IMG/VR virus record: IMGVR_UViG_3300027762_000015
Coordinates: 1-41,377 of that record
Reading direction: 5' to 3' (one strand)
DNA from: a virus
DNA length: 41,377 nt
In this document: in pieces, positions 25,589-37,500 of the stretch
Position numbering within the stretch: the stretch's first letter is position 1
How the letters are laid out: each line of letters begins with the position of its first letter
Program-made: the position numbers and the translations under genes
The notes under the pieces: model-generated
The model's input: the letters and a program-made list of their open reading frames with translations, nothing else
The model's database searches: none
Told to the model about the DNA's origin: nothing

Positions 25589-28500
25589 AATAATAACATA
25601 TTAAAAAGTCCTCAAGGAGAAATATTAAACGACACTCCCTTGGGTACTGAACCTATAAACTCTATGACAGGGTTAGAGGAAGGTCCAAAATTTAAAATAG
25701 ATGTCGACAAATTTAAAAATGCAGGAGCATTATCTCGTCAAGAGCTTATAGGTCGTATACATACAGACGATGTAGAAATACCTAAAGCTGTTTATAGAAT
25801 TTTGGATGATATGTATCACCCCGAATTCGATCCCGAGTATAATGCTATTTTGCTTTCTAGGGAACAGACTAATGCTGGTAAATTTGTTGCTGCACTCAAT
25901 CAAGCCGTTGTTGGTGAGATGTTTGCAGGTACATTAGAAGGGTTATCATATTTGGTAGATCTTCCTATGATGGTGGATTTAGCAGAGGGTACTGAACAAG
26001 AGTTTGGTAATGCTTTAACTGATTTTGCTAAAGGGATTAAGGGGTGGACTCGTGAGGCTACTCCTGTATTTACAGATCCGACAGCACCTAAATTTAATCC
26101 TACATCTTGGGAATGGTGGATGTCTAATGCTCCGTCCATTGCGTCTAGTATATCTTTAGCATTACCTGCAGTAGGTGGTATGAAAGCCTTATCTGCGGTT
26201 GGTAAATTGGTTGGTATGACTGGTAAGGCTGGTAAGTATAGCAAGTTATTTAGTACTGCTACTGGTCAGGCCATTATGTCAAGGCACATGGAGAGTTTGA
26301 TGGAAGCTAGTGGTGATCATCAACAGAATATTGAAATAGCTAAGCAAAAATTGTATCAGAAATATGCTAATCAAATAGATTCTGAGATTAAATTATTACC
26401 TGTATTTACTCCGGTGGACCCAGAATTAGGTCCTAAGCCAGGGCAATATACACAGGAACAATATCAAAAGGATTTAAATAGAATAAAAAACAAATGGGAG
26501 TCTGTTGTATCAGAAGAGGCTTCTAAGATTGCTGCAGTGTCAGCTTCTAATACTTATGCTAAAAACTGGGTTATGTTATTACAAGACATACCAGAGTATA
26601 TGTTATTAGGTAGGCTAATTAAACCAGGTGTTAAAGGTATAGCAAAAGAGGCAGTTGAGAATTCTGCAGAAGTTGCTAAGCGAGTTGGTATGGATATGCC
26701 AAAGTTCTATGCCAGTAAGGTTGCTAAACAAATAGGCAACATGGCTGGTGAAGGGTTGGTAGAAGAAAATTATCAGTTCTTAGTAAATAAGCAGTCTGCT
26801 AATATGATAGCTAACTTGGATAATCCTGAAAAGAAGAATTCGTTAGTATCTGTGTTAGGAGATGAGTATGATAATGGTGAACTTTGGACTAATATATTTT
26901 TTGGTGCTTTAGGGGCTGGTGCTATGCAAGCTACTATGGCAGGTCTAAATGCTAAAGCGTTTTCAGAGGCTGCAAAGACTAAGATTAAGAATATTAATAC
27001 TTGGTCTACATTAATGTATAAACTTAAATCTGATTATGTAGCAGCTGAGGAACTTGGTGATGAGGCGCTGAAAGAAGCAGCTATACAGAATTTTGTAGCT
27101 GCTACAGGTCTTAAGTCTATAGAGCTAGGCAATAAGGAGCATTTACTTAATATGATAGATGCTTTAGCCAGTGGTGATGAGAATGTGTTGCTTAATTATG
27201 AAATGGAATCTGGTACTAGGTCTTTCATGAAGGGGCATAACGAAATAGCTACAGACTTAAAGAAATCTATAGAGAGTATAGATAAGAAGTATAAAGATGC
27301 TATGCTTGAAGTTGTTGGTAAGGGGGTTGAAGAAAACAAAGCCAGACCAATAGCTAGGTCAATTGCACATGCTAACCACATGTTAGAGTTTTTAAATGGC
27401 AAACAGAAGCAAGCACAGGAGAATTTAAAAGGGTTACAAGTATTAGGGTATAATACACCAACCCCAGAGAATGAACAATTATCTATAGAAGGTCAACAAA
27501 TATTTGCAGCACGTCATGAGAAAGATGTACTGAATAAAAGGATATCTCAGTTAGATAAAAGGGCCGCTAATAATAGGGCTACAGAAGCTGAGAAGAACTC
27601 TTTAGGTAAAATAAAACAGGGTTTACAAAAGAGAGTTAAGGAGATAAGTGATGAAGCAAAGGAGCTTGGTAAAAGCCCTAATGTTTCAGAAGATCAAAGG
27701 GTTGTTGATAAAAAACTACTTGGTACAGAAAAGAAATCAGGTGTTATATCTCAGTCTGATGTAAGTAATTATTTAAATGCACAAGAGGCATTAGAGTCTT
27801 ACAACGTTGGTATTGAAGAATTTAAAGACCAATTAGAGCAAGCTAGGTTAACAGCAGATGAATTAGGTAAGAAGAAGCCTGATAGCAAACCTACTACACC
27901 AAGCAAACCTACAACAGAGGATGATGGTAAAGTATTTAAAGGTAGTGTAGTTAGCTACAAAGATCCTGAGACAGGTGAAGATAGACTTGGTGTTGTTGAT
28001 GAAGTAGAGTACGCTACAAAGGACTCTAAGGGGCAAGATATTGTACCAAAGTTAGAAAGTGCTGATAATTTTTACACTGTAACATCTTTAGACGAAAGGG
28101 ATAAAGGTAAACAGGTACACTTATCAGGACTTAGTATAAAGCCTGTATCTCCAGAAACTGTTAAAGAGATAGATAATGGGTTAGCAGAGGATGATACCGA
28201 TGATTGGGATGCTTATGTTAAATCTACAGTGTTTGGTGCAATAAGTATCAAAGATGCACACAGGCGTAAAACAAACACCCACAAATCGCCTAGTCAAGAG
28301 TCAGAGAAAGGTCTGATGGAATTTGTTTCATGGGCACATTATGAAGATGTGACCGATGAAGAGGCTAAAGAATTAGTAAATAATGGTCAGACACCTAAGC
28401 TTATTATACGTAATGAAGGTTTTAATAAGTTTATATCTAATCCAGAAAATCAGAAATATTTAGATAATGCTACTGCAGAATTTTCTATTGATGTAGAAAA

Positions 28501-31500
28501 CAAAGATTTTAAGGCAAAGTTAAAGGAGTGGAAGTCTGAAAAAGGTCTTCATAAGAATTTACCAAAAGGGTATGTTGAACTTATAGAGGAGTTCTTAAAG
28601 GGCAAGAAACAATTGTCTGCTGAGAATTTAAAAGTATTATCGTCTATACCCTCTTTTTATGGGGAACTCCCTATATCTGTTAGGTTAACTATAAATGGTA
28701 AGCCGTTTACAGAGGGGTTATATCTTCATACATTAAGTAAAACGTTAGGTTCTTTAACTAATAAAGACGTATACAAGGCTTATAAGGATATGCGTCTTGC
28801 TATTGTTAAGCATCTTATTAAAGGAGATAAAATATATACCAAAGGTTTATCAACAAACCGTGGTAATCCATTAAACATAGACAAATCTAATTCTGTTGAT
28901 TCTCGTAAACGTAATGTTGCAGAAACATTAAAAACACCGGTTAATGAATTAGAATTATATGTACTTAAATCATCTACAAAGTTATCAAAGCAGATACGTA
29001 GTGCCAAGACACCGGATGAAAAGGTAACAGATGAATACGAAAACCCTAGGTTAGTTAAGTCTGCAGAAGAGACAGTGGTGATGGATTTTAATTCATCTTC
29101 TACTGGTTCTGTGTTTGCTAAGACTAGTTTAACAGTTAATGGCAAACCTTTTGCAGTTAAACTAAACAAGTCGTTTGTTTCTCGTGATCATGCGTTTCTT
29201 TTATTCCATGCCTTTAGTAATTTAGCTAAGAGTGAAGTACGTGGGTTAGGCAAGATAGTTCCTAGAACAGATGAGAAGTCTGGTAAGGATGATATAGGTT
29301 ATTATAATACACCACTTGGGTCTACTAAGGAAGATAAAGAGGGTGAGAATGTTATTGATAATATCTCTGCAGGAGAATTATTAGATCTGTTAGTTGTACA
29401 TGGTGAAGAATTAACTAATCCAGATAGCGAAAGGTATTCTGGGGTTAATGAATATAAGCGTATGTCAGAAAGGCACAGATTTGCTTTGAAAAACAAGCGG
29501 CTGTTTCTTAAACGTGGATATGATGATAAGGGTAATATAAATGCTGTTTACTTGTGTTATGGTGTATCAGTAGAACCACACCCAATAAATACTTCTACAC
29601 CGGGTACTACAAAGCTGGTTGATTATAATGTTATTGATTTAACGTCTCCTGTTGGTAATAGTAAGGATGGTATAGCCTATCAATCTAGTGTTGAGAGTTT
29701 TGTAGATTGGGTATCTGGTAAATATGACCTAAAAACTAAAAAACTTATTAGTGCTCCTAATAAAACATATGCTGTACATTTAGAACATAAAAGAATAGGT
29801 CAGAAATTAAACGGTTCATTTTTACAAGGTCGTAGTTTTAGGCTAGGTAAAAAGGGTTTAAAGGTACAAGTAAAAGATGTTATGTATAAAGGGTTTGATT
29901 ATACATCTACATCTGAAATACTTCGTAAACCAGGCGAATCTTATGTTGAGTTTCTTGTCAATAATGGTTTTGTTACAACTGATTTAGAGGCCAAAGATGG
30001 TCTGTTATTTGACACTCCATTTGTTAAACTTGGGTTAGATAGGACAGCATCTAACTTTGGTATAATTGTTGGTGAACCAGATAAGGCAGAGACTAAAGTT
30101 GCATCTACAGAGGTAACAGAGGAGACAGATAAGAATGTTACAGTTACAGAAGAGGTTAAAGTAGATAAGCCAAAGGCAACAAAGAAAGTCAAAGGTAAAA
30201 AGTCTGTATCTGATGTTATGAATAAAGGTCAGGTACATCTTAGGGAACGTAAGATTTCTGTACGTAAGCCTTATGATAAGCAAGACTTAGAAAAAGAGTT
30301 GTCGTGGGTACGTAAGAAATTAAATATTAAAGACGTTGAAGTTGAAAAGCGTTTATCTAACATGATGTTACATGGTAAACGTGCATGGGCTATATATTCT
30401 AGTGAAGCTATAAAACTATATGAATTAGCAGAAAGTGGTACTATATACCACGAAGGTTTTCACAGAGTTAGTCTAGGTTACTTTACTAAACAAGAGCGTG
30501 AGGCTATATATAGATCTGCTAGGCAGTTATATAGAATGTCTAAAGAAGAGTTTACAGATAACCAAGTTGAGGAGAAATTAGCAGAGGAGTTTCGTGATTT
30601 TGTACTAATGAAAGGTAAGGAGTCACAACCTAGTATTATTAAACGCATATTCCAAGAGATTGTAGATTTTATAAAGGCTGTATTTTATAGGGTAGCTGGT
30701 AAAGGGTTAACACACTCTGACATAGAGAGACTGTTTAATCAGATTTATTCTGGTCGTTACAGGTTCTCTAACATACGTTCAGAGAATTTGGGTGTTGAGC
30801 CGAGGTTAAGAGAGTTAATGGGTTTACAGTTTGATACCATATCTTCGTATAAGGACATAACAGATATTACTAAATATCTATCTTGTAGGTTGTTTGCAGC
30901 AAATAAGATTAGTGACTTAAGTAAGGTGCGTAAAATTAAATGGCAGCCCTTAATTAATGATTTAAATAACACTATAAGTGAATTACAGAGCATAATAGAA
31001 GATGAAGAAACATCAGAGGCTGAGCGCAATGTTGCTTTAAAGTCTCAGTCCTTATTGAAAGATGTACTTGGTGAAAAAGGAGAGAATGGCGAGTATTCTA
31101 AATTTAATTCTTTTAAATATTATATAAGCAAATTCCTTCGTAGTAACGGTATTATACACAGGGAACGGGATACAGACAATGATGAGTTTTTTGATTCAGA
31201 TGATTTTTTTGCATCATTAGACTCAGAAGAGAAGTCGGTACGCCTTGGTTCTTTTGGTGATGTTGATTACTTTAAGCCATTAAAAGAAAATGCATTAGCA
31301 AACGTTAAATTTGTTATAAATACATTACACGAATCTGATGATATTAATGAGTCTACTGGTTTAGTTGGATTTGTTAATGGTAATAAGGTATGGGCTAAGC
31401 TGTTGAATGACATTATCAAGTATGATGATGTATATGAAATGATTGACGAGATCAAAGCAGTAGGTGAACGTGAAGAGTATTATCCATATATAGAATTAGC

Positions 31501-34500
31501 CTCTTATTTAGAGAAGTCAAGCGAATCGTTCAGGACTCAGTTCCAAACAACCTTTGAGGCACACAGACATGAGTTTATAAATGCTTCATTTCATAGGATA
31601 AAGTCTGGTGAAGGCTCTAATGCTGGTATTAATATAACGTTTGATGACGCTGCACACTCTGAATTAAAACGTGGTACTGCTCTAAGGTGGGCAGAATATA
31701 TACTGTATGATAATAAAATTATTGAGGGTGTTAAAGAAGAAGATACTTCTGTAAGGGATAAGAAAGTAAATAAAGATTTCTTTACAGAACTTGCATCAGA
31801 TTATAGGGATGTAGTAGAAGGTTATTATAGAGAGGTCAGCAACAACGGGCGTAATGAGTTATCAGACACTGAATTAGAAGAGTTGTACACTAGGGTAGCT
31901 AGGGCTTTATCTAAGATGCATATTGATGTAAGTACCTCTGTATTACGTAGGTATACACATAATATCAATCCAGACAACCAATTACAGGATAACTTAGAAG
32001 TTGCTATATCTAATATATTGGATATGCTATCCCCTGAAACTATAACAGAGGATGATAAACCAACAACCCCTATGGGTAACATACACTTCTTATCGTTGGC
32101 TACAGCTTATGCTGAAGTTAATACACACGAAGAAGCTGGTATGGTGCTAGGTCCACAAGGTGGGTCTTTTTACAGGTATGCTAAACTTAATCATGCTACA
32201 GATATAGTTCGTAAAATAAAACGTGGTCCTAAGTGGGCACAAGATAAACTTTCCAGGCGTTATAATGGTCATTCAAGAATAATGAATTCATTTGTTCCTG
32301 GTGAAACAGTTAATGAAGAACAAGCAAAACTTAACAGAAGTAAGTTTAAATTAGTTACATTAGCTGCATTTAAATCTGGGGCAAGGGCGGATCGTGGTCG
32401 TGAATATTTGAAGATAAATACAATTGAAGATTATTTACTTAAGGCCAATTCTGTTCTTAAAGGCGGACTGTTACCATTCCCTATTATAGCTAATAGGCAG
32501 ACTTATTATTTTATGCAAGGTGTTAAGCTTGTAGGTATAAAGGATGCTGAAGGAGATATATTACATGTCATAAAGAGTTCCGATAAGGATGGCAATGTAC
32601 AGTTTACAGACGAGGTGTTAGATTTATTCTATGGTTATTACTTAGATGAGAAAGATAGAATTGACAAAGCTGTAATTGAACGTAACGAATATGAGGCTGA
32701 GAATAAAAGGTTACAGGATCTTAAAAAACAACCAGGGGTAGACATAAAGAGTATAGATAAGCAGATAAGGGCTTTAAAACACAAGCTTATAGCTAATTAT
32801 CATTATCGTGGTAACTATAATTTAAAGCAAGGCAACGCTTATTATTTTATACACTTTAAAGGCTTTGAAGGGCTACAAACCCCAGAGGAAGTTCGTACCA
32901 AGATAAATAACTTACTTAATGATAGGCTAAAGGATGATATAAGGTTCTTATATGATCAACAAATTATAGGGTCAAATACAGAAAAAGAGCGTAAAGAGTC
33001 TGGTGAATTGTTATTATACAACAAACTGTTTGATCAGAGTATGGTGGACAATCACAGGATGTTAGAAGAACAGCCACACAACTTTGCAATGTTATCTGTA
33101 ATATCCAAAGTCATGGTTAATACTATGATGGGTATTGTGGAGTCTGAGAAAATGTTTCTTGGGGACCCTGCCTTATTTAAGCGTAATAAACGTGGTCAGG
33201 ACCGGGCAATGGAAGGTAAACTTACAGACTCCGAGTTTGATGTATATGAAGATGTATACAAACGTTGGTTTGGTGTAGGTTCTACTGGTACAAGGTTAAG
33301 GGCTAAGTATAATGGTAGGGGTAATACATATAATGTTTCTGTATTCAACACACAGTCTTTTGAGTCAAAGTACTACCCAGAGTTTGTAGAGAAACACACA
33401 GGCTTGTATGAGAAACTTTTAAAAAACAGGTTATCAAAAGAAGAACTTGCAGATGGATCAAAGTTAAAAGATATACAAGAATTAGCAAAAACATTAGCAG
33501 AGAGTAGGCTTAGTAAGTTTAGAAAGGTTGATGCTACCGATGGTATGGCATTGATATCTCCTTATATGTATAAGCAGATATTAGACCGTATGGGTATTTG
33601 GGGTAAGGATGCAAGGTTAGAAAGGGCTTATAATTTACTGCAGTCTGATAAAGAGTTAACTCCAGAAGAAATAATTGAGGCTAGCAATATTGTATTCAAT
33701 CCTTTGAAGACAATGTATATGGGCAACCACAATTTTAATGGGGTTGATTTGCTTATTTACAACAAAATGGCTATGTTCACCTTGTTTAGGCAGCATGTTA
33801 AAGGCACACATCTAGAAAAGGTGTTGGACCGCATGGAGTCTAAAAAGGAATTTAAGAACTTAGAAAAGGTAGATGTATATAACTTTAATAGTGCTGTCAA
33901 AGTAGGCGCATTGGCCGGTGTTGATTTATTTGAGAATGAAAATACTAGGAATAAAACAACAGACTTCTCTGAGTCTTTAGTATTCCAGCAGTCTTTTGAC
34001 AATTTAAAACATCAGCAAGTTACAGATCCACACGATTCAGCTAGGCAGAACTTTGGTACAGCTGGTATCAAAATTGGTATGGCAGATATAGATATGAACT
34101 CTCCTTACGGTTCGTTTAAGACCGGTAGAGAGTTATTAGAAGCTATGTCAGAATCTAGGGTTGCTGCTAGTGATTTTGGTGTACACAAGGTTAATGCTAA
34201 GTTTGGTATAGTTAATGGTAAAGTATCACAGAAGGTCTTTACTAATACTTTACGTCAGGATGCAGAGTCTGCTAACAAATCGCAAGACGTTGTTGAATCG
34301 TTTAAGGTAGGGGCAGATGGTAAAAAGTATTTAGAACTAGACTCTTATCCTAACAGACGTTGGATATACTCTAGGATAAAATCTCTTGTAGATGATGAGA
34401 CGGTTACGTTATCTACACCAGGTAATCAGCTTTATCAGATGTCTGATTATGGCATGGGTACGCATAATTATAAATCTGATTTACAGATGACAAGGTCAAA

Positions 34501-37500
34501 AGCTGGTTCATCTACAGTATATGCTATGGAATGTAGGGTGTCAGCTCGGTTATTTAAGGCGTTTTTCCCTGCTGGGCATGTTATTACACAAGAGGATTTA
34601 CAGAAATTATTGGATGATGAAACTCTTATATTTGGGTACCGTGTACCTACACAAGGCCAGAACTCCATTGTTAAATTAAAGATAGTAGAGTTTCTGCCAG
34701 AACAAACCGGGGATATTATACAACTTCCTTTAGAGTTTACTGCACTTACTGGTTCTGACTTTGATATTGATAAATTATTCGTAGCCATGTTTAATTATGA
34801 ACATGAATATGATGGTGATGCATTTAAAGGGCTCAAGAAAGTTGCATTTAAAACAGATGAGAATAGTACTGCAGAAGAAAGGTATAAGGATAAAGTAATA
34901 GAGTTGTTTTCTGTGTATAGGCATAACCCAGACATGTTTGCTGGTGGGCTGCTGTCAAAATATTTTAAAGATTATGATAACAAATTTAGGTTAAGTGATA
35001 TAGAGTCTAAAATAGATTCTGTAAATGAAGAGTATGGGGAAGAGTTAGATTTATTGATGACTAGGCGTGAGTCTATGTTAGATAAACTTAGTAAGTCTAA
35101 AAATAAAGAGTACAATAAAGCTCTTGAAGATGATATAGCCACAGCTAATAGGCGGATAGAGGAGATACAGGAGATTGTATACAACATGCCTTTACAACGT
35201 AAGGTTGATAAGCAGTTAGAAGATGTGGATTATGAGATGTTGAAGGGCATTCTTATTAAGTCTGGTGTTTTACAGAAATTAGAAGATTTTAAAAAGTTAC
35301 CAATTTCATTCCAGAATACTAATGCCGCTTGTTGTAACAGGCTATTGGATTGTTTATTTACAGTGTTAAGTGATGAGAAACACTTCCTAAATATGACAAC
35401 TCCTTTGGGGTCTTGCACAGATTTATTAGAAAACAAGTCTGCTTATTATGAGGAAGTTTATTCTAGGCAGAGTATTAGGAATGTACCTGCTCTGTTTACA
35501 ACAACCCCGTCGTTTCAGGCACACACTAAGGAAAAATTTGCTGCATCCGTATTTGGTATAGCTCCGTATGCTTTAAATAATAACAACCATTCATTAACTC
35601 AGATGGCAGATGTTTCCCTAAAATATGATATAGATTTAGGGTTTAATAAGAAAGGGGAAGTATCTTTAGCCAGAGTTATGGGTGAAGATAACAGGGCTGT
35701 AACCTCGTGGATATCTGCTTTGATTGATATAAACGTGGACGGTGTTAATAAACCAACCGCAGCCCCGTTGAATATAAATGAATCTACACACGATGTAGTG
35801 AACTTTTTAGTTCGTGCCGGTATTGGGGAACCTGTGTTTGATTTTATAGCACAGCCTGCCATAAGGAGCTATAGTTCTAATTTCTTTAAGTCTGCTACAG
35901 GTAGTAAACGTTTCAGTACTATTACGTCGATAGACTCTAAAGATCCTTTGGGGGATACTAGAGAAGAGTATGCAACTAATGCTGTTGATGGTGGCTTCTT
36001 TAAGAAAGAAGAATTAGAGTATGATATATTCTTAGAAAATTCGTTGATTCCATTAAGTGAACTTTTAAATGAGAGGTCTATACCTATTATGCGTGAAGAT
36101 GCAAAAGCATTTAATAAAAGGTCTTTACGTACAAAGGGTTGGTATCAGCGTCAGTTATCTATATTGTGGCACTTAGGGGCTTTAAAAGAAGCCTCAGCCA
36201 AACTCAATGCATTTGTATTAGCCTGCAGGGTAGATACAAAAAAATATGGTTCAAAACCTACAGAAATATTACATTTCATAAAATCTATACAGAATATTAT
36301 AGACAGTGAAGATTTTACAAATGTTGAAAAAATACTAACAGCTAATCCTAATTATGAATACAAGGCTGGCGATACATTTTTGCCTACACTCATAAGGAAT
36401 AGTATGTTTAAGATATACGAAATATTAAAGTATGAAAGTTTATATTCGTCATATGGGTTTAGGAAGTTATTAGAGGAATTAGTAACTGTTACCCCACAAG
36501 GAGAGTATAATAGAATGGGTTTATTAAATATGTTGTCAGAAGAACTGGTAACATTCTTTATGGGTAAGTTTTTTGCTGATCCTGTAAATGGTTTTGGTAT
36601 GGATCATTCTAAATTAACTAAGTTATTATTCGAAAAACGTGGTAATAAGTTTTTTGAAATGTTAATTCAGTTAAAAAATGGTACACACCCATTATCCAAA
36701 GAATTAGAGGGTAATGCTTTTATGGACTCTATAGTTGTAGACTTTTCCGATAATATACTTAAATTCAAGGATAATCGTGGCTCTGTTTATACATATATTA
36801 AAACGTTATATAGGTCATTGCGTGATGATTTAGAAAAGGATGAGCTGGTTGATTCGTTTAAACAGATAGTTTATAGTGATAAGAAAGAGCTGAGAGATCT
36901 TGGTATATATTTATATATGTATTCATTTTATACCTCTGCTTTTAGGGATAAGCGATTTTCTTATGCTTCGTGGATGCCTTTATCATTAAATAAAGAGCTT
37001 GAGTATGATGGTAGGGTTATTAGTTTAAATAATTTTGTTAGTGGTTTATTGAAAGAACTCAATGCACCAGATGGCTATATTAAATATATCCAAGATGCTA
37101 AGAGAGATGTATTCTTAAATACTGCAGATACTTTCGCAACTGTCCCTAGTGTTGTGGACACCATTGTTGCAGAACGTTTTGTAACGAAGGATGATGAGCC
37201 TCTTATGATACGTTTGAGATATGAAGATATGCCTAAGAGTTTCTGGCTAGGTCGTAATGCAGATAAGAATCATGTGTTTATACCTTATGTAATAGACAGT
37301 TCTAATGATTTGTATGAGTATGTTGGTTATGACAGACATTCGTTAGATCCTTACTATGTTAACGTGCCATTTAAAGGGTTTGGTAATAAAGGTATTATGG
37401 CCCATGAGTATGGTATTAAGACTAAGAAGGGTGATATACGTTCTGTATTTGCAACAAATCATGCACAGAAGCTATTACTTACCGTAGACCAAATGATCAA